The notes under the pieces are model-generated. The model was not told where the DNA came from. It saw nothing but the letters and a program-made list of their open reading frames with translations, and did not search any database. Of a stretch of 64,000 bases of DNA, positions 30,773-42,841 are shown piece by piece. Positions within the stretch are counted from its first letter, which is position 1, and the number at the start of each line of letters is the position of its first letter. The DNA is from Spinellus fusiger (lineage: Eukaryota; Mucoromycota; Mucoromycetes; Mucorales; Phycomycetaceae): positions 1 to 64,000 of the forward strand of contig JALLLS010000116.1 in NCBI GenBank assembly GCA_025094145.1. Reading direction: 5' to 3'. The position numbers and the translations under genes are program-made.

Positions 30773-33700
30773 CTAGGTACTTGTTGGTGGTGCTAGAAGT
30801 TGTGGTGAAGGTGAAGGCAAAGGTGAAGAGAGTGCAAGTGATGTAGTGGCAAGAAATGAAGGTGGAGCGGGATTGTTACGCTTGTCAAATTCAGTTCTAA
30901 GGAATTCTCGAACATGTTTCCCGGGACGCATACGAAGAATACGAAGGATAGCCTCACTGCTAGGAATATCAATGCTTGGTTTCTTCCTCTCTGGCCTTTC
31001 TCTTCTTGCAGTATGACGAGAATGGTAGACAGATTTGCTTCGATCTGCCTTGCGTCCACCTTGCATTCTCATTTGCGCCTGGTTAGAAAGTGCTGTATTG
31101 TACATCTCCATAAGCTCTTCGGTTTCCAGGTTATATGCTGCATTGATTGCCAAAAGAGAGTAGTAATGGGAATTCTCTAATATTTCTAATGGCACAGCAT
31201 CTTCATCTTCACCTCCATTAAATAGAACTTTCAACAACTACTCTTAATGTTAAGAATCAACTGCAGTAGAGATACTTCTACTTTCTTGCCTACCTCTAGC
31301 CATTTAAACACAATATGAAACTCATAGTCATCGAGCGGCTTTACTTCTGATAAGTGTTCAGAGAGTGGCGGTAGAAGCACCGACTCAAGAGTTATCAGAA
31401 TATCCTTCCAAATATTCAGAACAGCCTGTCTTAGGTTGGTTTCTGAGAGATTATCATTCAATATTTTGAGGTTTCTCTCTAAATAGTCCAATAAAGGAGC
31501 AATAGCATCTTCACAGTCTTGAAGTCCAGGATCAATCACTTTAATAGTACGACTAAAGCGGAAAAAGCTTCTGTCTCTATGAAGCACCTTATCCAATGTT
31601 CCCTTTGATAAACAATGGCGTATGAAACGACTCATCTATTGATATTGTTTGTTTAGTTTTTCCATAGTAACATAACATCCCTACCTTGTCTACAATAAGA
31701 GTAAAGGAGTCTTCTTCTGCTCTTCTTAAAGTACGAAATGCTCTGCCAAACCAGAACTGAATATCGTCCTTTTCACCTTCCATGCTCACACGCAACTTAA
31801 GTTTTCCTTGAGGATGCAGGTTCAATTCAATTTCATGTTCTTGATAATCATCATAGTATTCTGGAGACAATTTGAACCATACACCTCCACACTCATCATC
31901 AGCACCAATCAAATCTTCATCATAGACAATAGCCACAACATCTACTGTTTTCTCAGTTAACCATACATCAAACACTTGATCCCAGCGTGGATTCAAGGTC
32001 TCATAGGCTGTGCGTGTTCTAGCAATCTGTTTTCCATTGATTTCCATAATAACATATGGGTCACTCAGTCCGTTATGATCCAAAGGCTGTAAATCCTCGG
32101 CACTGACAATCTTAATGGAATACATGTAGTTTTTTGGTTCTGCCTTTTCAATAGAAGGAGTGTCGTTACCACGCATCATCTGAGAAATATCATCCACTTG
32201 CATGACAGAATACAATTTATCCAGTTGTGCACGAGCAGCTTCAATGTCATTGATCTTTACGCACAGCTATTTTCATACCGAGGTAAGTCTATACATAAGA
32301 GCATAAGATATTACCTCTGGAGAGAAGTCTTCTGGGACAGTATTGTTTTTTTTCATTCTACGACTGCGTGTAAGCTGAAGACGTGCTTTATTAAGAAAAG
32401 CACTGGTGACAGAAGTAGCTGGCTCTTGCTCTATCCATGAATAAATCTCCTCTATAATCATCTCTTCAAGAATCTGTGTATAGTGATCTATGGCCATGCT
32501 AATCACCTATTTATACTATCAATACTCTTTTCTCTTAACATATAGTCTACCTTTGAAAGAGCAGTAAAGAATCGGCAATGTTGTATTTCATTAGGCCATT
32601 GAAGATTATGAATAAAATTAACTGCCTCATGGAATACAGTAAACAGGTCAACAATAGAGGAGGAGGAACGGAGTACTGTGTTCATAGGAACAAACTAGGG
32701 CAGTCATTAGAGGAGAAACAGACTACATCTTCTTTACCTGGTCTTGTTGGATTGCATTTTCAACCCAAACAGGTGTAGATTCATAGGTTGTCTTTAACCA
32801 ACGACGTACATGCGAGAGAAACCAAGATTCTACTTTGAACAGGGACACCTTTTGACTTTATACGTTATTAGACACAGTCTGTCTATTCATCTTACTTTGT
32901 GCCATATTGATCATAAAGCCTTTTCAAGGTCAATACTTTGTGATAGAGCTGGAATGTAGTTTCAATAGGTGCACTTTTTGCTTCTGGTAAGTAGGCCCAG
33001 TTTTCCATTTCAAGGGCAAAAAAGGGCATCTGTCTTCCCATCACAATGCCCGGAACAGAGAAGGAGCTATACTGTGAGTATGGATTAGAATTGAAGTATT
33101 TACCCTTGAATGATAATCTTTGAATGTCGCTTAGTAACAGAAACAAGTTCTTTTGTGAGTTTATCAGCTAAAGCAAGTAAGCATAATAATCCACCATTCT
33201 CTGTATCCTCTTGTAATTGGCCAATGCTTCTCCACCTTAAAACAGCAGCACCCTAGTATGTTATTCTATTCTATCAATACTTATCCACTTGCTATGTTCA
33301 AAGTGTATTACTTGCCTCTACAATCTCATGCAGCTGATCCAATGTTAGTCGAGGACGTGTGGTTTCATGACCATAGGAAGAGTTATCATATACACGATTC
33401 AGTGTGGATGCAACATCATCTACCCATCCAGGACTAGTACATAGAGTGAGTCCATAATATTGTATGACTAGTGTACCTAATCTTCCAATACTCTTCCAGT
33501 GCTTCTGACAAGGCATGACAAAGGGTCTTGACAAGTCCATTCATAACAAGATTCAGATCTTCACGCTATACATGGACCCAATTCATAAATATACAAAGCT
33601 CATTTCCTTAAATTACATACATCCTTATTGGCCCAGTTTTCTATACTGCTCTCCTTAATGACTTTATCAAGAGCACGTAAAGCATCCTTTACACACTCAA

Positions 33701-35200
33701 AGTCAAGTTCGTTTTCATCATAACGTGTTTTGACGAGTTCAAGGTAAAGGATAGCTCTAAAAGAACCTGACAACCGCCATGTCTTCCAGCATTCTCTTAA
33801 CAAATTATCCGACTGTTGAGAGAAAACACTTGTCTTGGCTCTTTCTAGGTCAGGCGTTACATTTGTATCATAGTCAATACACATATTCATCAATAAACGA
33901 AAACAAGCGCGCGGGTCTGCTGGAATAAAGGTATGAGGACCTTCTAATGACTCTACTTTTGGCTATAGTAATACAAATGCATCCCATTCATCAATTAAGT
34001 TGCCTGTTTTTTGTTTTGTTTTTTAAACTACTGACGCTCTTACCGATAACAGTTGATCAGAACTGCCATAGACAGAATTCATTAAAGAGGCACGGAATCC
34101 ATTACTTCCAGAGTCATTGTCATGGTTATAGACTGAATTACGGAAAGAAGCACGGAATCCAGTAGAGAGGGATTCGGTATCACTTCCATTGGTGGATAGA
34201 CTGGGGTTCAATAACATCATTGACTTTATGAGTTCTGTAAGTTGCTTCACCTCACGCTGCTGCCATTGATCAAACACTTGTTGATTAGGGAAGTCTTCTA
34301 ATCTACCAGGGAATAGCTGTCCATTATGTACATTATGAATGCATTTTTTCATATCTAATAACAGTGCCTGTAGAAGAAGAAAAAGGATCCAGTCATTTTC
34401 CTCTTCTCCTGATTCATACTTACCGGCTCCGTACACAGTCCATGTAATTCTTTTACTCTCTTGTTATGCTCCACCTCTGATACTTGGAATAGATGCTGGA
34501 CTGTCTTTACCATAGAATTTGTCTCGAATGCCTCCAAGGATCCATACACAGGTGGATTCCCGCTCTTTGATAGCACAGGGCTCCTTATATCCGAGTGCTG
34601 TCCACTAGGCTGAACAAACATCCACGCCCTGAGTTTCTCCACACTCTCTGTTGTAGTAGTGCTTGATGTATCTTCAGATAGGGCGAGAATCAACACACCC
34701 ACAAATTTCTTTGTGAATCTGTCCAGTTCATCATAACTTGCTGGTGTCATTGTATTGGCTCTTTTGACCTCTCCCTCGGCAATCTTTAAGAACTGTGCTA
34801 CTAAATCATTGATGGATCCTGAAGGCCTGTAGCGGTACAGCTGTAGAGATCTTCTCAGATGGGTCACAGAAGCTACAAAGCGTGGATCGTGGTATTCAGG
34901 CTGAGAAACATCTCTTCCCTTTTTGATATCATCCAGACGTCTTAGTAGGCTCTGTACTATTTCTCGTGTTAGTTTGTCTGGCTTGGTGTCGTCTGAAAAT
35001 TTCTCGCTCCAGTGAGAGAGTCTGTCGCCCAGTCCTAAGTGGAGTGAATATCGGTCAGACCGGTCTTTTCTCAGGTCGGAGCGTTGGTGGGTTTGTTCCA
35101 TGCAGGCACGGAGAGCACATCGAAGGGCAAAGTCATAGACAATAACAGGTGATATGGATTTTCCGCTTGCTGTCTTGTCAATACGACGACTAGCTGGCAT
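30773..35200 (-). CDS. Unc13/Munc13-like MUN-domain protein with internal C2 domain
   Basis: About 1,200 aa in many exons. Exons I could join: 35200-34424, 34367-34044, 33962-33621, 33565-33477, 33433-33316 (followed by a GC-AG intron, donor GCAAGT), then others down to 30773. Order: MUN/MHD1 (…DLNLVMNGLVKTLCHALSEA…), a C2 domain at about 32150-31690 (YSIKIVSAEDLQPLDHNGLSDPYVIM with the usual calcium-site Asp residues, and VVAIVYDEDLIGADDECGG), MHD2, and a basic Ser/Pro tail. Fungal relatives with C2 between two Munc13-homology regions are tied to exocytosis at the growing tip. Vesicle-priming activity is inferred. It shares a 156-bp divergent promoter with AP-3 sigma. Confidence 0.75.
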
Positions 35201-35356
35201 GAGAAAAGGATAGAGGTGGAGGTGGGTGCAAAGGCAGGCGGAATGACGCTTGAGTGACGCTTGAGTGACTCTAGAGTATTCTGGAGGTGACTCTAGAGAT
35301 GACGCCCGGGACCAAATAGGATGGATTGGAACCCAGCTGTTGGTTGCTTCTTGCTC
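35201..35356. promoter_or_regulatory. Divergent promoter between the MUN gene and AP-3 sigma
   Basis: 156 bp between two start codons on opposite strands. It contains repeated short units: TGACGCTTGAG, TGACGCTTGAG, TGACTCTAGAG, TGACTCTAGAG, TGACGC (35244-35308). The TGACGC/TGACTC cores resemble bZIP (CRE/AP-1-like) sites. No TATA box. Confidence 0.5.
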
Positions 35357-36224
35357 ATGATCAAGTCAGTGCTCATCTTTAACAATCACGGCAAGGCTCG
35401 TTTGATTAAGTTCTACCAACAAATTGCAAGTGTTATTTTCTTCTTATTCTTTCTATTTTAAAGAATGACTATGTTTGGAATGACTGTTTGGAATACGTTC
35501 TTATGTTCTTATGTTCTTATGTTCTTATGTTCTTATGGCTGGCTCTCTCTTCTTTTTACTTTCTATTCTATGTACCTTGTGTTGCTATTTTAGGATATTG
35601 CCACCCAACAAGCACTGATTCAGGAAATATTCTCATTGGTGTCGAAAAGACCAGACACTGTATGCAACTTTCTTGAAGGAAGCAAGTTATTGGGTGGAAA
35701 AGACACTCGTGTTATCTATCGACACTATGCAACCCTGTATTTCGTGTTTGTTGTGGATGAAAGTGAAAGTGAATTAGGGATTCTTGATCTTATCCAAGTA
35801 AGACCCTTCAAGTCTCCTACTGTACCTAACATTGGACGAGGTGTTTGTAGAAAGCCTTGATCGTTGCTTTGAGAATGTGTGTGAATTGGACTTGGTAAGA
35901 TGAAAGAAAGACTGTTATTTCATTTGGTATATTACTCTTCCACATTAGATATTCCACTTTGATGAGGTAAGTTATTCATTCTATTTACATATCTACAGTG
36001 CTATTTCATTATTATTATTATTAAAAATCACAAAATGTAATAATCAGGTCCATCATATTCTGTCAGAGATTATCCAAGGTGGGATGGTGCTTGAGACAAA
36101 TATGAATGAAATCGTGGAGGCTATCCAAGAAATGAACCGAGCAAAAAAGAAGTCCAGTGGTGTTACTGCAGGAAGCCTAGGACTAAGAGCAAGCGAAACA
36201 TTGCGCCACGGATTTCGTCATTAA
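35357..36224 (+). CDS. APS3: AP-3 complex sigma subunit
   Basis: 173 aa in five exons, all joined in phase 0: 35357-35425, 35594-35797, 35841-35894, 35949-35966 and 36048-36224. The sequence starts MIKSVLIFNNHGKARLIKFY and continues through SLVSKRPDTVCNFLEG, YATLYFVFVVDESESELGILDLIQ, VFVESLDRCFENVCELDL and HHILSEIIQGGMVLETN, the full clathrin-adaptor small-chain fold. AP-3 carries cargo from the Golgi/endosome to the vacuole. Oddities: intron 1 uses a GC-AG pair (donor GCAAGT at 35426), and exon 4 is only 18 nt. Intron 1 also holds five copies of TTCTTATG (about 35499-35537). A Lys/Arg-rich tail after the sigma fold is usual for fungi. Confidence 0.9.
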
Positions 36225-36334
36225 ATAGAGTGCTTATAGATGTATCCTTTTGTTTATTCATTACACTTTATTAAACTCATACTCTGTCTTCTATTGAATT
36301 AATGAACCTTGTCTGTCTATCTGTCTAATGTAGT

Positions 36335-37809
36335 CTATTCTCGCCCACCCTCATACGATGTATAAGTAAATGCAAAGGAGTTCATTGGTTTACTCTTAGG
36401 ACTTGACTCTTTTGCTTTCAGATTCAATAGTTGGTTTGCCTTTTGATTCAATAGTTGGTTTGAGCGGTAATTCTCATAAAAGTACTCAAACGTGTCTGAT
36501 CTCAGAATATCTTTATGAGGGCCCAACAGAATAGCTTTGAGTCTTTCAAAATCACAATGGTCTGTGTTATTGCACTCCACAACTGCCCAAGGATAGCGTC
36601 GACCGAGAATGGACTTGGGCTTATTGAATTTTCCATTGGGTGTGGATCGTTGAAGCCTTGATGACTTTACAGAGAAGGTAGGGGACATGGTGGTGTAAGT
36701 AGGAGAAAAGAGAAACTCTTCAGAATCATTCATCACACTGCCGTTTTCATGCATCGAAGGAAGAATGGTCACTGGTCGCCCTGTTTCTGGATCTTCCTCA
36801 TAACTCACAAGCATAAATGGCATACTGTTCAGATACTTTAACATGGCACTAGCATCTTCATCGTGGTCTTCATCAATTCTTTCTTGGAGAAAATCCAGAA
36901 TGGATTTATAGACACCTGTACGTGTAGGTGATTTTCCTGGAGAACGAGTACAGAGAGCTGTGTCTTTTTCTTGTGGATAGGTCTTGTCTTGGGATTCTTT
37001 TATGTCTTTGTCTTTGTTATTCACATTCTCTTCTATTGCGGGTAAATCATTTTTGGGTAGATCACTTGTGGGTAGATCACTTATGGGCATATGTTCTTCT
37101 ACACTACTTGTGTCTTCATCATCTTCTTCTTCTACATCAATGTAGCCAAACACTGGCAAATGATCAGGGTCGAAGGCTTCCTTATGAAAGTTCTTCTTAA
37201 GTATGTCACGTTGGGCAGCTGAGAGTGTGTCTGCTTTTCCAATGACAGGAATGATATTAACGCGAGATCCCAGAGTTCGAATCACATACTTGTCCAGATC
37301 AGACAAGGTCGTGACTCTTCCATCAAGAAAATAAAGACATGCATGGATGTGTGTATCAAGGGCTCTTGCATTTCGTTTGATTTTTTTCTCCTACACAATG
37401 AGTTCTTTTTTTTTATAAAGTACAAGAGACTTACTTCAGCAAATGTCAGTTGGTACTGATGATCAATATAGTCCACCATGTACCGTAACTGGTGCTCCAT
37501 AGCATAGCCTGCCATGAATCCTGGTGTGTCAATAATAGTAAAAGCAGTGCGTTCTCCGTTTTCCTCAATATGCATAGAAACACTGTAAAATTCCTGAGTA
37601 TGACTTAGGGGTTCCTTGAGAGCCATGGATTTAGATTCCTTGTAGGTGCCTTGGATGATGTTGTTCTTCATACTTTCACATAGGGTTCTTAGGAAGGCTG
37701 TCTTTCCACACCCCAAGGGACCAACAAGAATAATATTCAAATACGACATGGGTTCCCTACGAGAACGATTCTGACCTGTCGTTTTTTGAGAGTAGTTGTT
37801 GTAAATCAT
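36335..37809 (-). CDS. Septin-type GTPase with a long insertion
   Basis: Two exons, 37809-37435 and 37390-36335 (44-bp intron). G1 is GPLGCGKTAF (about residue 30), G3 is IIDTPGF and G4 is VIGKADTLS. The C-terminal WAVVECNNTDHCDFERLKAILLG (two segments, about residues 365-400) resembles the septin unique element region. Total about 477 aa. Between G4 and that region lies an acidic, Ser-rich insert of roughly 130 residues (EEEDDEDTSSVEEH, DLPTSDLPKNDLP), absent from typical septins. No clear C-terminal coiled coil. Septins polymerise at the cell cortex. Here filament formation is not certain because of the insert, so I call it septin-like. Confidence 0.75.
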
Positions 37810-38376
37810 CTTGAGCCTACTCCAAAGAAAAGTTCAAAAGGTAAAGCGTTCAAGAAGAGAGGGATGGAGAATGGTAAGACTTTTTGTAGGGAATTATCAT
37901 TTTATTTGCTTTTATTTGCTTTTTGTTCTTTTATTCTTTTTTAAACAACACGTTCTTCAGTTATTGCTTGTTAAGAATATATATAACATTACAAAAAGTC
38001 CTTGTTTAAGAAACCATGAGACAAGAATGAGATACATTGGTTTGCCTTCTCTTTGTTTTACTGGCCTTCTCCTTCACATCCTAGGAGTGGAGGTCTTGTA
38101 CCAGTACTGAACATTCTTGCAGGACCAATAGAAGCTTAATACTTTATGTGGCAGGAGGATGAATCCCACAGCAAGAAAATCATTGGTGAATGGCCTGATT
38201 TTAAAAGCTTCTCTCTAAGCAAGCAAACACTACAGTGAACAATGTTATTTTCTCTCTCTTTCTTTCATACTATTAAGACCATTCAATTGTTTAATTATAC
38301 AAAAACTAAACAACTAGTTCATTCGACATTATTAAAAAAAACAATAGAATATTTTTATTGTTATTCAACTACATTA
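37810..38376. other. Intergenic region, no gene seen
   Basis: 567 bp between the septin start codon and the CSTF2 stop, both on the minus strand. It must include the septin promoter and the CSTF2 3' UTR (AATAAA-like ACAATAAAAA on the minus strand near 38350). No ORF with recognisable content. Confidence 0.5.
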
Positions 38377-40171
38377 CTAACGTGGCTGTTGCATTTCCAG
38401 CTGTGCTTTCTATGACATGAATATGAAAGAAGAGAAGATCAGTCATAACCCCAGCATTTTCTTTACTTACCAAGAGTCTGATCTGATCTCGGTGTTCTGG
38501 TGGAAGAACATTGATTTGATCTTCTGTCAGTTGTAGTACCTGCATCAATAGTGCCTTCTGTTGCTCTTTCGCCATGTCCACTAATTGAGGTTAATCATTC
38601 ATAAGACATTCTAAACACTGACCGCCATAGATGAACACCACCGATCACCCATGGCAGTACACTAGAAAGAAAGCGCATCTCTTTTTTCTTCTTCTAATAC
38701 TACTATCACTACTGCTATCGCCATCACATCACTCTACCTCCATTATCACAGGGTGCTGCAAATGAAGCAGAATTATTCATCATTGGTGGAGGTATGGCTT
38801 GTAGTGGCTGTACTGGTATGGCTTGTAGTGGCTGTACTGGTATGGCTTGTAGTGTCTGCATGGGTTGCATAGTCTGCATGGGTTGCATAGTCTGCATGGG
38901 TTGTGCTGACTGCATGGTTTGCATGGGCTGTAGAGACTGCATTGGTTGCATGGTTTGCATGGGCTGCATAGTCTGCATGGGTTGTGCTGACTGCATTGGT
39001 TGCATGGGTTGCATGGAAGTTGCCTGTCCCATGAGCTGTGAACTGGGAGTGGGCATAGCAAAAGAAGAGGCCGTGGAAGTGGCAGGTGTGGCAGGACTAC
39101 TCATAATTCTCTATATGGTCAGATTTTATCTCTCTTTCATAACTTACAGTGATAATGTTAGGATCCACAATGTTCATCATCACCATGGCTTGGAAAAGAG
39201 CATAGGCCACTTGAGGATTGTTTGTCAGAAATTCTCTAGTGAACCCAGGACGCTCAAATGACATTTGCTATAAGAAAATTAAGTAAATGGTATATCTTAT
39301 AATGAATTCTATAGTGTTTACCTTCATATTGCTCATCAGAGTAAACAAGTCCTGTGAATTCATTGAAGCAAGAACTTTGGATATCTCATTGACAGAAGAA
39401 GTAGATCCATTGCTGCCTGACATTGATGGCTGTGACATTGGTTGTTGAGATGACATAAGGTGGGATCCTCTTTGCTATTCATAGTGAGTCAGGGCTCTCT
39501 GTCTTTCTACTATGATTACCTGTCCTTGTTGCTGCTGTGCCTGCTGTTGAGCTTGTTGTTGTGCCTGCTGCTGTGCCTGCTGTTGAGCTTGTTGTTGTGC
39601 CTGCTGCTGTGCCTGCTGTTGAGCTTGTTGTTGTGCCTGCTGCTGTGCCTGCTGTTGTGCCTGCTGCTGTGCCTGCTGTTGTGCCTGCTGTTGAGCTTGC
39701 TGCTGTGGTTTGTGGTGTTGCTGCTGCTGTGAAGAGGATTGTTGCTGCCTTGGATTTTCAGACTGTGGATCCATTGCAGCATAATCAACTCTCAGCTGTC
39801 TACCCACCACATCGTAGTCATTTAGATTTCTCACAGCACTTGCTGCTGTTTCCGCATCTAATCATGTCACAAAAAGTAACTTCACAATGTCTTACCATAA
39901 AATTCACAAAAGCCAAACCCTTTAGGACGTCCAGTATCACGATCAAACAGTAATCTAATGCGTCAATATATCACTCTACTCTTCCTATTACCGAAACGAC
40001 TTGACAGGTCCAACCTCCTTGAAAATATCAATCAACTGTTCTTCTGTGAGTTCAAATGGGATATTCCCCACTAGAAACAGATGGTTGAGTTTATTTTCTA
40101 CAATTTTGTTGTGTTTCTGTTCTTCACTTATTACCAAAGACAACACGTGTTCCTCTTGTTGCTTGACTCAT
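38377..40171 (-). CDS. CSTF2: Cleavage stimulation factor subunit 2 (CstF-64) family
   Basis: About seven exons on the minus strand. It begins [20 protein letters not shown] (40171) and the RRM runs through [28 protein letters not shown] and [14 protein letters not shown], joined across three short introns. Then a Gln/Ala tract (39712-39530), the hinge ([23 protein letters not shown], spliced to [30 protein letters not shown]), a Met-Gln-Pro repeat region and the C-terminal helix bundle [20 protein letters not shown] ... [13 protein letters not shown]. The last two pieces join over an intron with donor GTAAGT. It binds GU-rich RNA downstream of poly(A) sites in the nuclear 3'-end processing machinery. 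The domain order is complete. Confidence 0.9.
38790..39040 (-). repeat. QPMQT-coding tandem repeat in CSTF2
   Basis: About 20 units of (M)QPMQ(T/S) with variants, then three AIPVQPLQ units. In animals this part of CstF-64 has MEAR(A/G) pentapeptide repeats; here a different short repeat takes the place. Confidence 0.75.
39530..39715 (-). repeat. QQQA-coding tandem repeat in CSTF2
   Basis: Units of CAGCAGCAGGCA / CAACAACAAGCT type encode (QQQA) about 15 times. CAA and CAG are mixed, which keeps the DNA repeat imperfect. The coding frame on the minus strand is the real one; the long Val/Ala or Leu frames on the plus strand are shadows. Confidence 0.85.
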
Positions 40172-41554
40172 TCCAACGACTATGAAGTGTTGTTTTGTCT
40201 TGTACTATTCTTGCCTAATTTTAAGACAAGTCCACGGCGAAAGTGTGACTATGAAAATAACAGCCAATCACACACAATTTACTTTCATATACAATTCACC
40301 ACCACTCCTCTTGTACATTATTTCACTTTAAACTGTGAAGTTTTTGTTGGATATATGATTTTAACCTAAATTGAGTTGCTTCAAAATAAAATGAGACAAT
40401 GACAATGAATAACATATTTCAATAACAGGTGGTAAACAAAAATATGGACGTACCCAAAGAATTAACCTGTATATTGGATGATTGTAGTAACCACTACAAA
40501 GAAGTTTTTTTTTAATTAGCACAAATGACAAAAGATAAAAGAAAGAAAACTCTGTCCAGTGTACTAGTTGTGGACACCTCAATTACAATTCTACAGATGC
40601 ATGGGAATATTTCTTCTTTCTGTGAACCTATGTACAAGTCACCAGAATGGTAAAGCGAGAATCCTCTCTCAGACCAAAGTACAGGGCCTTATCAACACAT
40701 AGAAAGATCGAAATGAGCAACACTCTACGAAATAGAATAGGTCCGTGCACAGCTACCTTTGATTGCTGTTAGTACAGAAATAAAATAAAAAAGATATTGC
40801 AAATTAAACAGAATAGTATATTGGATTGACCACTATATTACACCCAAACCTGAAAAAAAGTTCCATAAGAATGGAGAGCTATTACGAGTGGGTGTGGATG
40901 GAGCTCAGACTTGCAAAATGAATAACACTAATATCAATCATACTATTTAGTGAATGCCTTTCTTTGTCTTAAGGTCTGCAACTACTATAATACTAATAAC
41001 CTTACTCATGTTTTTAGTAGCGTTTTATAATATCCTCGCTTGTCAAAGTTGTGAAATGGTTTGTAACTACAATATAAATGTTTCAATTCTTTTTTCAATA
41101 TTTCAGATAAACTACTAAAAAGTCACCACTATCCCGCTTTATCTTGTCAAGACAAGTTAATGTTTAGATTCATACTTACTCTATCACCGTATCGAACAGG
41201 ACTTTCTTTTCTTTAGAGAATCAAAGTTTTTACAGATAAACTGTTCAAATACTCCCTTCGTCTAAAAATGAACTCATGATCATCTACAAAAAAATATATG
41301 CATATCGTCTCTTTTAAGGGTATAGTGTCACAAGATATTATAATGTCCTTTTTTTTTAATAATAAAATCCACCAAGACACACTTTATTATTCTTTAGGTA
41401 GTTTAGATGTAGCATAGGTTTCTGTGAGGTTACTAACTAAGGCTCCAGTGATCACTGGAGAAGAGAAGGATAGGGATAAACTAGAAGGCTTGAGACTTTT
41501 TCTTGGTTCTAGTAATATCTTTACTTTTTCTTTTGTTAGATATACAAAAGCGTT
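40172..41554. other. Spacer, no gene seen
   Basis: About 1.4 kb, AT-rich, with the CSTF2 promoter at its left edge. No ORF over about 70 codons with plausible content. No tRNA or named repeat. Confidence 0.5.
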
Positions 41555-41776
41555 CTAGGTGGGTGTCATTTTCCCTTTGAGACAATGGGATATATCCAAA
41601 GTATAATGTAGCAGCGAGATCACAATCCCCAAAGCTTCAGTGTCTTGTCTTTCATACAATCTTGGTTTAAACATCTTTGATTTTAAATTGACATGACCCC
41701 AAAGATCAAACACTTCACCTACATAGATCTTGTTTTTCAGGATGTAGTGATTGAGTATCTTTGTGCTTTCATACAT
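41555..41776 (-). CDS. Unrecognised short ORF
   Basis: 73 codons (YVGEVFDLWGHVNLKSKMFK, RLYERQDTEALGIVISLL) with amino-acid use that looks protein-like. I do not recognise the family. The ORF ends at the border of the Tc1 element (41778), so it may be the tail or remnant of a larger gene. Expression uncertain. Confidence 0.25.
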   Translation of the reverse strand: MYESTKILNHYILKNKIYVGEVFDLWGHVNLKSKMFKPRLYERQDTEALGIVISLLHYTLDISHCLKGKMTPT

Positions 41777-41777
41777 A

Positions 41778-42766
41778 AAGTGACTAAAAGAATATAATCA
41801 ATGGTTTCAAATATCGACCTTTTTTATACCAAAAAAAACATATGCTATTCTTTTCTCTATTCATAACACTTCTTTTATTATGATGTCTGACTTCTCCAAC
41901 ACCATAAACATCTTCACCAAGACCCTTGAGATGTATGGGAAATAATAATAGCATCTAGACTCGTTCATTCATTCTCCATGAGGTGCTGAACAACAACAAC
42001 ACCTTGGCCAAGATATATCATATTTTCAACGACCCTGATTCCACTGTATGGAATATCTTGACGCATTTCAAGGAGACATACTTGGTGGTGCCTTCTCCTA
42101 AGAGTGGCCACAAGAGAAAGCTGGACGATAGGGTCCTTCGATGGTTGAAAAGAGCAGTAATGAGCAACTCCTACCAGACCAAGAAGGCCATCATGGCAGA
42201 CATAGCTATCAATGTCTTTGGAGAAGTCTACTGCCATGAACTCAAGTATTTCTCTATATCCTAAGCCCTGGAGTTATTTATTGGTTGCAGGGGGACAAAT
42301 CTACACCTCATACGAGCAAGACAACTCAATTATAGAGTAGTTAATGGTATGGTGATGACTATTTAATAGCTCTCACAATACTGATCTCAATCTAATTAAG
42401 GATCTGTGTGCCCGCCTCAGGAAGGTTATTGGGAAGGATGAAAATATATATTCTACCAAACAGAAGTTAGAGGCTGCTCTGATGCTGAGATAGGGTAAAA
42501 TTTCGAAGGAAGTGACATATAATCTCATTGTCAGTATAGGGCGGTGATGCCAGACTGTCATTGCTATCAAGGACAGTCCCCGTGATTATTGGTTAATGTT
42601 GCAATAAAACCACTGTTGTTTATTATAAACACTATTATATTTATCTATTGAACATTTCACATATTTATCTAATAAATTCATAAAGTTATAACACTATTAA
42701 GAAAATATGAATCCAAAAAAGAAATTATATATTTGAAAACTTCCAGTTACTTTTTGAAGGTCATTT
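41778..42766 (+). mobile_element. Degenerate Tc1/mariner element
   Basis: Flanked by TA (41776-41777 and 42767-42768). Imperfect terminal repeats: left AAGTGACTAAAAG ... GGTTTCAAATAT, right (reversed) AATGACCTTC ... GTTTTCAAATAT. The inside is 60-70% like the element at 45730 but has deletions: HTH part VLNNNNTLAKIYHIFNDPDS, then a jump to the DDE C-terminal part (HNTDLN, LRKVIGKDENIYSTKQKLEAAL) with stops. Confidence 0.75.
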
Positions 42767-42841
42767 TACCTTTTCAATTTCCAGATAGAACAGGCAATAT
42801 AATATCTTCCTGTTAAGTATTCTTTGTCTGTTCATCACTAT

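Noticed and set aside
39460..39732. Leucine- and valine/alanine-rich plus-strand ORFs
   Set aside because: Shadow frames of the QQQA repeat in CSTF2.
41983..42264. Intact Tc1 transposase in the element at 41778
   Set aside because: Only the helix-turn-helix part is open; the central catalytic region is deleted and later parts have stops.
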